Source: Paenibacillus_D sp047238105
GTDB taxonomy: Bacteria > Bacillota > Bacilli > Paenibacillales > Paenibacillaceae
Direction: 5' to 3'
Length of the DNA: 64,000 nucleotides
Assembly (NCBI RefSeq): GCF_047238105.1
Contig: NZ_JBDFMD010000001.1
Location: forward strand, 5,518,001 to 5,582,000
Numbering within the stretch: position 1 is the first letter of the stretch; each line of letters starts with the position of its first letter. The notes beneath the pieces were generated by a model. The model saw only the letters and a list, made by a program, of their open reading frames with translations, was not told the DNA's origin and ran no database searches. A program made the position numbers and the translations under genes. Positions 7,970 to 17,965 of the stretch are shown in pieces.

Positions 7970-8953
7970 TTGGATAAACAAACAGTCTCAGCGGCCAGCC
8001 GCCCCGATAGGGTGCGCGGCAAGAGGGACAGGGGCGGTCAGATGCCGCTGTTCACCCACATGAGGCGCAATCCATTCTTATACCTGATTGCGCTTCCAGG
8101 CATTGTTTTTTATTTCGTTTTCAGTTACATGCCGATGTACGGAGTATTGATTGCCTTTAAGGATTTTGACCTTACAAAAGGCATTCTGGGCAGCCCCTGG
8201 GCCGGTTTCCGTAATTTCGAGTTTTTCCTGACGTCGGGCAAGCTGGGGGAGGTCGTCTACAACACCCTGTTTTTGAATGTGCTGTTCCTGATCGGTACTA
8301 CGGTCTTTGCCGTCGCGATCGCCCTGTTTATCAATGAAATCCGGGTGAAGTGGTTCAAGCGCGTATCGCAGTCGCTGATCTTTCTTCCTTATTTCATGTC
8401 GTGGATCGTCATCAGTATGATGGTGTCTGCGATACTCGGGGGACAGAATCCGGCTCTGAATGAATGGCTGGCTCTGTTTGGCCTGCCAGGCGCCGACTGG
8501 ATGTTTACTCCGGAGTACTGGCCATGGATCTTGCTGGTCATCCGGATCTGGCAGGGAAGCGGCTATGCCGCGATTATCTATCTGGCGACGATTACCAGCA
8601 TCTCGGATGAGCTGTATGAGGCTGCCCGGATCGACGGCGCATCCCGCAGGCAGATTATGGTGCGCATTACCTTGCCGTTGCTGGTACCTACGATTTCGAT
8701 CTTGACTCTGATCGCGGTAGGCAAAATATTTGCCGGAGACTTCGGCATGATCTATGCGATTGTCGGAGACAACCCGCTGTTGTATCCGACGACGGATGTC
8801 ATCGATACGTATGTGTACCGGGCGATGAGACAGCTTAACGATTTTGGCATGTCGGCGGCTGTTGGCCTGACCCAGTCTGTCCTGGGCTTTATTCTGATCA
8901 TTATTACGAATGGCATTGTACGCAGATTTTCAAAGGAATCTTCGTTGTTCTGA
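7970..8953 (+). CDS. Sugar ABC transporter permease, LplB type
   Basis: 327 residues from a TTG start (see the ribosome binding site entry); starting at ATG 8042 would give 303 residues, closer to the family norm, so the start remains open. Six membrane segments are visible, beginning FLYLIALPGIVFYFVFSYMPMYG, the usual first helix of LplB-like permeases. The EAA loop that contacts the ATPase is LYEAARIDGASRRQI. It is the first gene of a permease-permease-binding protein set and imports an oligosaccharide together with the next two genes. No ATPase gene is nearby. Confidence 0.92.
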   Translation: MDKQTVSAASRPDRVRGKRDRGGQMPLFTHMRRNPFLYLIALPGIVFYFVFSYMPMYGVLIAFKDFDLTKGILGSPWAGFRNFEFFLTSGKLGEVVYNTLFLNVLFLIGTTVFAVAIALFINEIRVKWFKRVSQSLIFLPYFMSWIVISMMVSAILGGQNPALNEWLALFGLPGADWMFTPEYWPWILLVIRIWQGSGYAAIIYLATITSISDELYEAARIDGASRRQIMVRITLPLLVPTISILTLIAVGKIFAGDFGMIYAIVGDNPLLYPTTDVIDTYVYRAMRQLNDFGMSAAVGLTQSVLGFILIIITNGIVRRFSKESSLF

Positions 8954-8990
8954 CACGAATGGGTATCCAAGCAAGGGGGGAGTCGGAGAA

Positions 8991-9875
8991 ATGGTCATCA
9001 AGCAATCGGTCAATGACCGCTTGTTTCAAGCCTTTAGTTACGTCTTTATATCGCTGTTTGCCTTGTTTTGCGTCGTTCCATTCTGGATGATGATCGTCGG
9101 CTCCATCACAGATGAGACGGAGCTGATTTTATCCGGTTACGCTTTATGGCCCGGTCAGATTTCATTCCAGTCGTATGATCTGCTCTTCAGCTCCGGCACG
9201 ATCTTCAGGAGCTATGGCGTGACGATCCTGGTTACGACGATTGGCACCATCATTGCTGTCATCATCAGTGCGCTGCTCGGTTATGCGATCGCCAACAAAA
9301 GAAACCGGCTGCGCAACCCGCTGGCGTTTTATGTCTACTTTACGATGCTGTTCAATGGCGGACTTGTTCCGTTTTACATCCTGATCCACAAGTGGCTTCA
9401 ACTCAGCGATACGCTGTGGGCGATGGTTTTCCCCGTCGTGATGCAGCCGTTTCTAGTCTTTTTGCTCGTCAATTTCTTCCGGACGCTCCCGGATGAGCTG
9501 GAAGAAGCGGCACGGATCGACGGAGCCAACGAGGTGCGCATTTTCTTCGGCATCGTCCTGCCGATCTCCGTACCGATCGTAGCCACAGTTGCCTTGTTCT
9601 TTGCCCTCAGCTACTGGAATGACTGGTTCAATGCCCTGCTCTTCATCAACAGGGAAGAGCTGTACCCGCTGCAAATCCTGCTGCGGCGCCTGATCTCCAA
9701 CATGCAGGCGGCCCAGAACCTGCTGCCGGCTTCGGTCTCGCAGTTTGTCAACGTCCCCAGCCTGGGCATGCGCATGGCGACGACCGTCGTGGCGATTGGC
9801 CCGATTATTTTCCTTTATCCTTTCGTGCAGCGTTATTTCGTCAGCGGACTGACGATCGGCGCAGTCAAGGGCTAG
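8991..9875 (+). CDS. Sugar ABC transporter permease, YtcP type
   Basis: 294 residues from ATG 8991, with a GGGGGGAG-type ribosome binding site; the frame is open from 8910 but would overlap the previous gene. It has the YtcP-like start (VNDRLFQAFSYVFISLFALFC), six membrane segments, EAA loop LEEAARIDGANEVRI and the characteristic C-terminus PFVQRYFVSGLTIGAVKG. It forms the permease heterodimer with the preceding LplB-type protein. Confidence 0.93.
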   Translation: MVIKQSVNDRLFQAFSYVFISLFALFCVVPFWMMIVGSITDETELILSGYALWPGQISFQSYDLLFSSGTIFRSYGVTILVTTIGTIIAVIISALLGYAIANKRNRLRNPLAFYVYFTMLFNGGLVPFYILIHKWLQLSDTLWAMVFPVVMQPFLVFLLVNFFRTLPDELEEAARIDGANEVRIFFGIVLPISVPIVATVALFFALSYWNDWFNALLFINREELYPLQILLRRLISNMQAAQNLLPASVSQFVNVPSLGMRMATTVVAIGPIIFLYPFVQRYFVSGLTIGAVKG

Positions 9876-9970
9876 ACAATCGACATCATCCAAGGGATCA
9901 TCAGTAGTGGAAGCTTCGGCTCCGGTGCTGTTTCCATATTGAAACCATCATATAAAGGGAGGCACACGCA

Positions 9971-11521
9971 ATGCATACAAAAACAAGGGGAAGCAGACGT
10001 CTGGGTTCAACCGTAGGGTGTGGTATTCTCGCCCTGTCCCTCATCGCGGCAGGATGCAGCGGCAACCAGGAAAGCAACGGTAATGGAGGAACCACGCAAC
10101 CCGGCAATACGAACAGCAGCGCTGCTCAGGAGGTGGTCACACTCTCCGCAGTGTTCCCTGGTGACACGCCGGTCGGCTTCGACCGCGTGCTGGGTGCAGT
10201 AAATGAGAAGCTCGTAACGGACGGACTGGGGATCAACCTGACCATTCAATTCGTGCCCTGGGACGACTACGGCACCAAGACGAACCTGATGACGACGGCC
10301 GGCGATGAATTCGATATGTTCCTCGATGCGCCGTGGCTCCACATCCATGACATGATCGCCAAGGGGGCGATCCTCAAGCTGGATGACTATATTGCGGATG
10401 CGCCGAACCTGCAGGCTTCGATTCCGGACGAGATGTGGGATGCCAATCGTTTTGGCGGCGACATCATGGCCATCCCGCTGGGGACGACGCAGGGCTACTA
10501 CAAGGGCTTCACGATCCGCAAAGACTTGAGAGAAAAATACGGTCTGCCCGAGATTCAAACGATGGAAGAGCTGGAAACATTCCTCTACCAGGTAAAAGAA
10601 AACGATCCGGATATTATGCCTTACGGCGTGAATGGCGTCGCTGCTGAGCATCAATTCGCCAATTTCAGCCCCGAGCAGTATGAAGACAAACCGCTCTTCC
10701 TGCCGCTTGGTGCCGGGATGTACGCCGATCCTGCCACGAATGAAGTTCACCCGCTGTATGACGTGCCCGGTATTGAAACCGCATTCGAGCGTGTGCATCA
10801 GTATTACGCGGATGGCATCCTGGAGCGCAATATCCTGCAGCAGCAAAATACGCAGCAGTTGTTCAACAATGGCCGCATCGCTGCGGTTACTTATGATTCC
10901 AACGCAGTAGAAGGCCAAAAGTATTATGACGTGGAGAAAAATGTTCCTGGCGCGGAAATTGAATTTGTCTTGCCGTATCAAGAAGGCGTGAAACCGTATT
11001 CGGATTTTGTGCAGGCCAACTTCCTGGCGATTCCGGTCAGCTCGCAGCATCCGGAGAAGGTCATCGAACTGATGGATTGGCTGTCGATCAAAGAAAATCA
11101 TGATCTGCTCGAGTATGGAATCGAAGGCGAAGACTGGCAGGCGATCGGCGATGACCAGTATGAAGTGATTAATGACAGCCAGTACAGTTTCCCCGGTTAT
11201 GTCATGACCTGGCGTCCGACGCTTGTACGGACACTGAGCTCGATGAAGGAAGAAGACAAATACTGGTTCGACCTCTCGCGTCAGGCCGAGTCGTTCACCA
11301 TGATGCCAAGTGCAGGGTTTAATGTTAATGTGGAGCCGGTCAGAACGGAAATGGCACAGTATTCGGCGGTCATGGATTCGATTGGCAAGCCTGTAGCGTC
11401 CGGAGTATTCGACCCTGCCGAATATCTGCCGCGCTGGCAACAGGATGCGGAGACCGCGGGCATCGGCCGTATTAAGGAAGTGATTCAGGAGCAATATGAT
11501 GAGTTCCTGCAGAACCAGTGA
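9971..11521 (+). CDS. Extracellular solute-binding lipoprotein
   Basis: 516 residues. The lipoprotein signal peptide runs to a clear lipobox (LIAAGC, Cys29 lipidated), then a Gly/Asn/Ser-rich linker and a family 1-type sugar-binding fold of about 470 residues (FDMFLDAPWLH, MAIPLGTTQGYYKGFTIRKDL, FLAIPVSSQHPEKVIELMDW). It captures the oligosaccharide for the two upstream permeases. The ribosome binding site GGGAGG is good. The gene is followed by a hairpin repeat array that may protect this part of the mRNA and lower expression of the downstream glycosidases. Confidence 0.93.
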   Translation: MHTKTRGSRRLGSTVGCGILALSLIAAGCSGNQESNGNGGTTQPGNTNSSAAQEVVTLSAVFPGDTPVGFDRVLGAVNEKLVTDGLGINLTIQFVPWDDYGTKTNLMTTAGDEFDMFLDAPWLHIHDMIAKGAILKLDDYIADAPNLQASIPDEMWDANRFGGDIMAIPLGTTQGYYKGFTIRKDLREKYGLPEIQTMEELETFLYQVKENDPDIMPYGVNGVAAEHQFANFSPEQYEDKPLFLPLGAGMYADPATNEVHPLYDVPGIETAFERVHQYYADGILERNILQQQNTQQLFNNGRIAAVTYDSNAVEGQKYYDVEKNVPGAEIEFVLPYQEGVKPYSDFVQANFLAIPVSSQHPEKVIELMDWLSIKENHDLLEYGIEGEDWQAIGDDQYEVINDSQYSFPGYVMTWRPTLVRTLSSMKEEDKYWFDLSRQAESFTMMPSAGFNVNVEPVRTEMAQYSAVMDSIGKPVASGVFDPAEYLPRWQQDAETAGIGRIKEVIQEQYDEFLQNQ

Positions 11522-11626
11522 GCGAGTTTTCCTTCGGAAAACTTAAAGCCTATGCTTCCGAAGCGAGTTTTCCTTCGGAAAACTTAAAGCCTGTGCTTCC
11601 GAAGCGAGTTTTCCTTCGGAAAACTT
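11522..11626 (+). repeat. 41-bp tandem hairpin repeats between binding-protein gene and GH28
   Basis: Copies start at 11522, 11563 and 11604 (41-base period, third copy partial). Two full copies differ by one base (tatgc/tgtgc). Each contains a perfect hairpin, AGTTTTCC-TTC-GGAAAACT. The junction between copies also holds TTCCGAAG, which can pair with the CTTCGGAA inside the next hairpin, so two mutually exclusive folds exist. The array starts immediately after the stop codon and ends just before the GH28 ribosome binding site. Confidence 0.9.
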
Positions 11627-11639
11627 TTAGGAGGATAAA

Positions 11640-12941
11640 ATGAAACAATCGGTTTATAACATCATGGATTACGGTATACAAGAGGGCGGCAGGCAGCTGA
11701 TTACAGCTGCCCTGCAGCGCGCCGTCGACGACTGCGCCGGGGCAGGCGGAGGGATCGTGTCGCTGCCTGCGGGCGACTATGTATGCGGCACGGTCGAACT
11801 GAAATCCAACGTGACGCTGCTGCTGGAGCAAGGAGCCGTGCTGCGCGCTTCCGAACGAATGGAAGATTATCGGCAGATCGGCTTCTATCATAATGAAATG
11901 GGCGAGACGGTCTCATTTCTCTATGCGCTGGGCGGCCGCAATATCCGGATTACCGGAGATGGCGAGATTCAGCTGAGCGATCACGCCTTCATCGACTTTA
12001 ACCGTCTTCACCCGTTCCAGTTCGAGGAGAGCGACTTGACGGAGGAGCAGCGCGAGGAAGCGACGGCGATGTATCTCGACCGTCCCAATCAGCCGATTTT
12101 CTTCCACGGCTGTTCGCATGTAACTGTTGACCGGCTCAAGATCAGCCGGGCGCCTTACTGGACGCTCACCTTTAGCTGCTGCGAGCAGGTTGTCGTCGAT
12201 CAGGTCTGCATCGTCAATCACCTGCGCGTGCCCAACTCCGATGGCATCCATCTGTGCAGCAGCAAGGATGTGCGGATTACGAATTGTCAGATCACCAGCG
12301 GGGACGATTGCATCGCTATTACCGGCATCACGGCCTGGGACGGGGTATCGGAGCGAATCCTGATTCAGGGCTGTATCCTGACATCACACTCTTCGGCGAT
12401 CCGGATGGGCCATCTGGCCAGCAAGGTGCGGGATGTGATGATTAACACCGTCATGATCCGGGGCACCAACCGCGGCCTCGGCCTGTTTGCCGGTGACGGG
12501 GGCTTCGTCGAGCGGGTATCGGCCCGGCATCTGACCATCGATACGCAGATCAAAGCAGGCGCATGGTGGGGCCAGGGCGAGCCGCTGATTATCAGCGCTG
12601 CGGGCCAGGGAAGCTATATCCGCGACATTGTCGTGGACGGCGTGCAGGCAGCTGCCGAGAACAGTGTGATTGTTCACGGCACGGACGGCAATATCAGCGG
12701 GATCCAGCTGTCGGACTGGTCATTATCGCTATCCGAAGGCCGCAATCGTCCCTTGTATGGTCAGTCTCTGGATCTGGCTCCGTTTGCTGCGCAGCCTGTA
12801 CCGGAAGGATTGCCTTGGCTGTACGTGAATCAGGCTGCCGATGTGCTGCTGCGCCATGTCCGTTATACCGGCGATGACGCGGTGATAGACGAGTCGGCGG
12901 AGGTCGAGCAGGCCGACGTCAAGCGCCGGCCAAGAGGTTGA
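11640..12941 (+). CDS. Glycoside hydrolase family 28 (polygalacturonase-like)
   Basis: 433 residues, no signal peptide, so cytoplasmic. The N-terminus has the family layout (YGIQEGGRQLITAALQRAVD, GGGIVSLPAGDY). The right-handed beta-helix carries the GH28 catalytic signature in the form NSDGIHLCSSKDVRI and SGDDCIAITG, with the three catalytic aspartates, then HSSAIRMGHLAS and RGTNRGLGLF. GH28 enzymes hydrolyse galacturonic-acid-containing or related glycans. Being intracellular, it probably acts on imported oligosaccharides. The start is fixed by AGGAGG 5 bases upstream. Confidence 0.9.
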   Translation: MKQSVYNIMDYGIQEGGRQLITAALQRAVDDCAGAGGGIVSLPAGDYVCGTVELKSNVTLLLEQGAVLRASERMEDYRQIGFYHNEMGETVSFLYALGGRNIRITGDGEIQLSDHAFIDFNRLHPFQFEESDLTEEQREEATAMYLDRPNQPIFFHGCSHVTVDRLKISRAPYWTLTFSCCEQVVVDQVCIVNHLRVPNSDGIHLCSSKDVRITNCQITSGDDCIAITGITAWDGVSERILIQGCILTSHSSAIRMGHLASKVRDVMINTVMIRGTNRGLGLFAGDGGFVERVSARHLTIDTQIKAGAWWGQGEPLIISAAGQGSYIRDIVVDGVQAAAENSVIVHGTDGNISGIQLSDWSLSLSEGRNRPLYGQSLDLAPFAAQPVPEGLPWLYVNQAADVLLRHVRYTGDDAVIDESAEVEQADVKRRPRG

Positions 12942-13015
12942 GCGTGGCCCGTATTTTCCATCTTGCAAGTGAAAAGTAAAACCAAACCTCACAACATCGC
13001 AAAGGAGACGATTGC

Positions 13016-16000
13016 ATGCAAAACCGCAAAGCACACCTCCGATTAATGATTATGGTACTGGTTGTCACCCTTCTTCTGCCGGTCCTGCCGCCCCCTGTCG
13101 CAAAGGCCCAGCAAGCAAATGGAAATGCGCCTTCCCTTCAAGTCGGCGCTTCGCAGATTGTCTTGAGACTGGGAGACCAGCAGCAGTGGATTTTTGATAA
13201 GGATGGCAACCAGCAATGGGGCTTCACGGCCATGCAGATCCAGGCAGATGACGCGTCTTGGACGGATTTGTTCAACAACGAGGGCAGTTTCATCCTGGGC
13301 GCTGACTATAACTCCAGGGCAAGCGGATATACGGTTCTCAGCAATACCCCGGAGCTTGTAAGCATCCGATTCACGGGGGCGGGCAGCGATGCCGGCAATG
13401 ACTATACCTGGGAAGGGACACTTGAGGCAAGGGCAGGCATGGATTGGGTCAAGCGTACGTTTACCATTACATATGCGGGGGACGGACTCGTCTATCCGAG
13501 CTTCGCGATGCTCTCCGAAGGTGTCATCCGGGAACGAACCATTGCGACGTATAGTCCCAAAAATTCGAATGATCAGCCCTTCGACATCGCCCTGCCGCTC
13601 ATTCTGGGCAGGCTGGACGTCGGACCGATGGCCGATCTGGCAATTCTGATGGATAATGAGACGTTGTCTGCGCCAGGCGGATGGGCCAGTATTAAATCCA
13701 ACGAGGGTGTCACAACAATTGGTGCGAATGCGGGTATTCACGGAGCAGAGGTAGAGGGCCAGGCTGTAAACACGGTCGAATCCTATATCTACGCTCGCAA
13801 TGGCAGCGATTCCAGCTTTCGAAGTCTGACGAAAACGGCTACGGATGCGTACTGGGACATCTTTGATTATCCATCCGGGCTGATCGGTTACCCGCTGACG
13901 CCGAATATTCCGACGTGGGAAGATGCGGCCAACGGGCTGCTGGATTACTTTGGCAACGATACAACAGCCAGCTCGGATCATACCTTTATCAGTTCCGATG
14001 GCGTAGGCTGGTATATGCCTTACAGCGACTCCGACATGCCGGGTATCGCTTTTGCCGACGTATGGGGCTCGAGCGGCATTTCCAGAGGCGCGCTGACGTA
14101 TGCGCAGGTGAAAGGAGAGTCCACGTTATATCAGAATATCAAGACGCTGACGGACAACTTTGTCCACGGCGGATTCATCATTAATGACGGCAGCAACGAT
14201 GACGGATGGCATCATCAGTTTTTCGACGAGACCGGTTTTGTAGGATGGCAGGGATTGGACGGACAGATGCCGTACACCAACCCCAACTATTTCTATGACC
14301 CAATCATCAGCGCTTATATGATGTACCAAGTGACCGGGGATGAAGATTACCGCGAGGCGTTCCGCAGCATGGTGGAGTTCGTCAAGCGTAACTTCTCGCT
14401 GGATCAGGAGCATTATTCCCAGCCGGCAGGCTATAAGGTGTACGGAGAGCCGGATCCCTATGAGCCCTATGGCGGAGAGCTGGGAGAGCAGGGCCTCGAC
14501 AACGGCGGCGGGGCAGCTGCGTATGCCCTGACGATGCTGTATGCAGCCAAGGAGTTCGACGATGAGACGTATCGCGAGCTGGGCCTCAATACGGTGAAGC
14601 ATATGCTAAGCACGCGCTACGATCAGATGTACGGCATTCGCACAACGCCGAAGAATGAATCGTTTGCCTACGCGGTCCGTGCGCTTGTCGAGGCCTATGA
14701 GGCTGGACTGGGCGAGGATTACCTGGATGAGGCGGAGGCGTATGCGGCGCAAATGCTGTTGACCTATTTCTTCTACAATTATACCTGGGACAATGACGGG
14801 GAGTACAATACGCACCCTACGGTCGGTCTGGCGAGAGCCGATACGATCGAGCGGCAGATTGCATTCCGGGAAGCGGCGGAGAGCATGTGGTACGCGTCGT
14901 CTATTCTAAAGTACCGTACGCCGGATACGCTGCTCAAGATGCTGGCCATGGCCAGACAAAACCAGCTGTGGTTCCTGTCCAAAAACGACAGTTATCTCGG
15001 GTACGGCGTGGATGCCTATCCTGAATATCTGCCATATGAATTTATCCTGCAGGATCGCGTAGCGCCGAGAGAGGTGTACGGTGCCGGCGATGTGTTCATG
15101 ATGTATATGCTGTTCGAGGCATTTGGCAACGTCTCGGACGATCAGGTCGTCAGCATCAGTCCGACGGCGGTCGAGGAGTACCAGTCCGAAGATCACACGT
15201 TCGTCCTGTATAACACGAGCGACACGGCCAAGACCGTAACCTTCAAGCTCCAGAACATGACGGACGGGACGTATCATATCCTGCGCAACGATCAGACGGA
15301 CGGCATGCATGAATATGGGGATCTGTCGACCTCCGGTCTGTCCGTCCAGGTACCGGCAGAGGGCAGCTACCGGATCCGCGCAGTACTTGCAGACACCGGG
15401 GCGACGCCCCAGACGCCTGCCGCTCCTGCGGCGGCTGCCACAGGAGACGACACGATTACATTAACCTGGACCGAGACGCCGGGAGCGGATGTGGAGCACT
15501 ATGAGATCTATCGCGGCACAGACGCATCATTCGTGCCGGATCGGAGCAGCAATCGCGTCGGCCAGACCAAGCGCCTTACCTTTACCGATCTCGGGCTGAC
15601 GCCTTCGACGACGTATTATTACAAGCTCAAGGCCGTCGCCTCAAGCGGCATGGTGTCTGCCGGCGCATCGAGCAGCCAGGGTATCGCGACTACAGCCAAT
15701 ACGGCTCCGTCCATGCTGCACAATCTGGCGCAGGAAGCCGTCCATGACCGGGAGCGCAGCTACCGCTGGATCACAATGTCCTGGGATGCGACCGCTGCTG
15801 AGGACTTTGCCAAGTACAATGTCTATCGTCGCCAGCCGGGTACTACCGGCGCAGAGTGGGTCGGCGAATCTTACGTAAACAATTATATCGACGATCAAGC
15901 GGAGTCTGGGGCCACTTATGAGTATCTGGTTGCTGCAGAAGACCGGCTGGGCAATGAAGGCCCGCTCGCCGGGCCAGTACAGATGAGCAGCGCTTATGCC

Positions 16001-17935
16001 GGAACCGCATCAGCGGGAGATGAATTTACAAGTGATGCGGGATGGACGCTCTACTCCGCTGACTATACCGTGGACAACGGGAGTGCCGTCGTAACAGAGA
16101 ATGGCAATGACAGCTATGGCTATATCGGACGTTCCTTCACCATCGATGTAGACCGCAATCCCTATGTGACCATCCAGGTATCCTCCGCTTCGCAGGAATG
16201 GGCGCTAAAGGTCAATGGGGGGCAGAGCGATATTGACCTGCAGCCGCAGACCTCATCGACAGGCGAGCATATCTACAATCTGAAAGCGGCCACCGGCTGG
16301 TCTGGATCACAGACGTTTACGATCAAGCTCTTCAGTGTCGGGGAGGGCTCGGAAGCCAGCTTCGGCTGGGTGCGGTTCACGCCGCTTCAGGATGAACTGG
16401 CGACAGACCGTCTCTGGCAGGAAGAGAGCGCGAGCATGATGCTCGGCGGCGACGGCACCTTGACGGTCACGCAGTCCGATCCGCAGCAATGGGAGGGCAA
16501 TATCACTTCCAGCGTGACCAGCGATCTGGATGTCAATACCCATATTAGCGTCAAGGTCGACGAAGCCACATCCAGATGGGCGCTCAGGGTCAATGACGGC
16601 AACCAGGAGTTCACGCTCCAGCCGCCGACGACGGCGACAGGCGTATATGACTATGATCTGCGCGCTTTAACAAGGTGGAGCGGCGTCAAGACCTACAATC
16701 TGAAGCTGTATGCGGTCGATTCCGGCAGCAGTGTAACGTTCGACTGGATCCGGAATGGGCCCTATCATGAAGGCTTCGGCAAGGTGACAGCCGGGGTACG
16801 GACCTACCGGGACATGTTCAAGACAGTTGCTGGATGGGTTGAGCAAGATGCGAGTCTCACGTTGGTCCCCGGGGGGGCAATCTTTGCAGAGGAGAGCCCG
16901 GGCAGCTCAGGTTATGCGGCGAAGACCTACAATGTGCATCTGGATCAAAGTCCTTATGTCTTCATCGATGTCCGATCTGTCTCGGGCTCCTGGGAGCTGC
17001 GGGCCGATAAAGGCGATGGCAGTCCGGCAGTCGTGCTTCAGCCGGCAACAAGCGAGGCAGGATCCTATGCCTACAACGTAAAACAACTAACCGGTTGGAG
17101 CGGCTCGCTTCAAATCTCGCTCCAGCTGCATGCCGTCGGCGAAGGCAGTGAAGTCGATGTCCATGAGCTGGCCTTTGGGGCCTACGACGAGTCATTCGCC
17201 AATGCACGCAGTTGGACGGACGAGACGTCACTGATTACCGCCAGCGGTGGCCAAGCGACTGTACGGATGAACGCGCCGCAGCACGGGTACGGCTCGGTCA
17301 TCTCGGATACCATCCATGCGGATCTGAATGCGACGCCGTATCTCCGGGTGAAAGTGGATGAGGCGACCGATCTGTGGGCGCTCAAGGTCAACGCGGGCGG
17401 TGCAGATGTGGATGTCCAGCAGGACACGGGTCAGAATGGCGTGTTCACTTACGACCTTCGTGAGGCGACGGGATGGTCGGGGCAGCAGGATTTCCAGATC
17501 CGCATCTACGCGATCGGCAGCGATGCGGAGGTGAAGCTCGACTGGCTGCACCTTTCGCCCGATCCGGCGTGGAATAGTGCAGGTGCCCAGGGGCGCGTCC
17601 TCGATGGCAAGCACCTGACGATCGAACAGGTCGACCCCGACACACCATGGGGGATCGTCACGAGAAATATCCGTGTCGACCTGTCGGCCTATCCGCTCCT
17701 GGAGCTTGATGTTTCTTATATCACGGCGACGAACGGCTACTGGGCGATGCGTGTGTCCGATGGCAGCGAGACGAAGCAGCTGCAGCTGGACGGCACGATG
17801 ATCGGCGTACAGACCTATGATGTGGCGGCATTAACGGGATGGAGCGGCGTGACCGATCTGACCATCCAGCTCATCCCCGTGCACCAACATGATGAACTAT
17901 GGGTGGATGCAATCCGGTTCATCCAGGTGTACTAA
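13016..17935 (+). CDS. Large secreted multidomain protein, predicted glycan-active
   Basis: 1639 residues. A signal peptide (about 1-32, ending VAKAQQ) is followed by an N-terminal beta-sandwich-like part, then a helical region (about 300-700) rich in Trp, Tyr, Asp and Glu that looks like an alpha/alpha toroid. Two fibronectin-III domains follow (about 795-897 and 899-992), then five copies of a 115-125-residue module from about 1000 to the end. Each copy has a WALKVN-like strand and a TGWSG motif (TRWSG in copy 2). There is no SLH or LPXTG anchor. It is probably a secreted enzyme acting before uptake, with the repeats as binding modules. I cannot assign the catalytic family. The ribosome binding site AAAGGAG is good. 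Confidence 0.75.
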   Translation: MQNRKAHLRLMIMVLVVTLLLPVLPPPVAKAQQANGNAPSLQVGASQIVLRLGDQQQWIFDKDGNQQWGFTAMQIQADDASWTDLFNNEGSFILGADYNSRASGYTVLSNTPELVSIRFTGAGSDAGNDYTWEGTLEARAGMDWVKRTFTITYAGDGLVYPSFAMLSEGVIRERTIATYSPKNSNDQPFDIALPLILGRLDVGPMADLAILMDNETLSAPGGWASIKSNEGVTTIGANAGIHGAEVEGQAVNTVESYIYARNGSDSSFRSLTKTATDAYWDIFDYPSGLIGYPLTPNIPTWEDAANGLLDYFGNDTTASSDHTFISSDGVGWYMPYSDSDMPGIAFADVWGSSGISRGALTYAQVKGESTLYQNIKTLTDNFVHGGFIINDGSNDDGWHHQFFDETGFVGWQGLDGQMPYTNPNYFYDPIISAYMMYQVTGDEDYREAFRSMVEFVKRNFSLDQEHYSQPAGYKVYGEPDPYEPYGGELGEQGLDNGGGAAAYALTMLYAAKEFDDETYRELGLNTVKHMLSTRYDQMYGIRTTPKNESFAYAVRALVEAYEAGLGEDYLDEAEAYAAQMLLTYFFYNYTWDNDGEYNTHPTVGLARADTIERQIAFREAAESMWYASSILKYRTPDTLLKMLAMARQNQLWFLSKNDSYLGYGVDAYPEYLPYEFILQDRVAPREVYGAGDVFMMYMLFEAFGNVSDDQVVSISPTAVEEYQSEDHTFVLYNTSDTAKTVTFKLQNMTDGTYHILRNDQTDGMHEYGDLSTSGLSVQVPAEGSYRIRAVLADTGATPQTPAAPAAAATGDDTITLTWTETPGADVEHYEIYRGTDASFVPDRSSNRVGQTKRLTFTDLGLTPSTTYYYKLKAVASSGMVSAGASSSQGIATTANTAPSMLHNLAQEAVHDRERSYRWITMSWDATAAEDFAKYNVYRRQPGTTGAEWVGESYVNNYIDDQAESGATYEYLVAAEDRLGNEGPLAGPVQMSSAYAGTASAGDEFTSDAGWTLYSADYTVDNGSAVVTENGNDSYGYIGRSFTIDVDRNPYVTIQVSSASQEWALKVNGGQSDIDLQPQTSSTGEHIYNLKAATGWSGSQTFTIKLFSVGEGSEASFGWVRFTPLQDELATDRLWQEESASMMLGGDGTLTVTQSDPQQWEGNITSSVTSDLDVNTHISVKVDEATSRWALRVNDGNQEFTLQPPTTATGVYDYDLRALTRWSGVKTYNLKLYAVDSGSSVTFDWIRNGPYHEGFGKVTAGVRTYRDMFKTVAGWVEQDASLTLVPGGAIFAEESPGSSGYAAKTYNVHLDQSPYVFIDVRSVSGSWELRADKGDGSPAVVLQPATSEAGSYAYNVKQLTGWSGSLQISLQLHAVGEGSEVDVHELAFGAYDESFANARSWTDETSLITASGGQATVRMNAPQHGYGSVISDTIHADLNATPYLRVKVDEATDLWALKVNAGGADVDVQQDTGQNGVFTYDLREATGWSGQQDFQIRIYAIGSDAEVKLDWLHLSPDPAWNSAGAQGRVLDGKHLTIEQVDPDTPWGIVTRNIRVDLSAYPLLELDVSYITATNGYWAMRVSDGSETKQLQLDGTMIGVQTYDVAALTGWSGVTDLTIQLIPVHQHDELWVDAIRFIQVY

Positions 17936-17965
17936 CGAAGCAGCAATGAAAGGATGAACAATATC

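Noticed and set aside
7605..8063. Plus-strand open frame in the divergent regulatory region
   Set aside because: Phe/Arg/Gly-rich, no ribosome binding site, overlaps the permease start in another frame.
10007..11494. Long minus-strand open frame opposite the binding-protein gene
   Set aside because: Shadow of a clear lipoprotein gene; composition (many His, Arg, Ile) is not protein-like.
11522..11626. Possible CRISPR array
   Set aside because: Units are directly tandem without variable spacers, and no cas genes are present.
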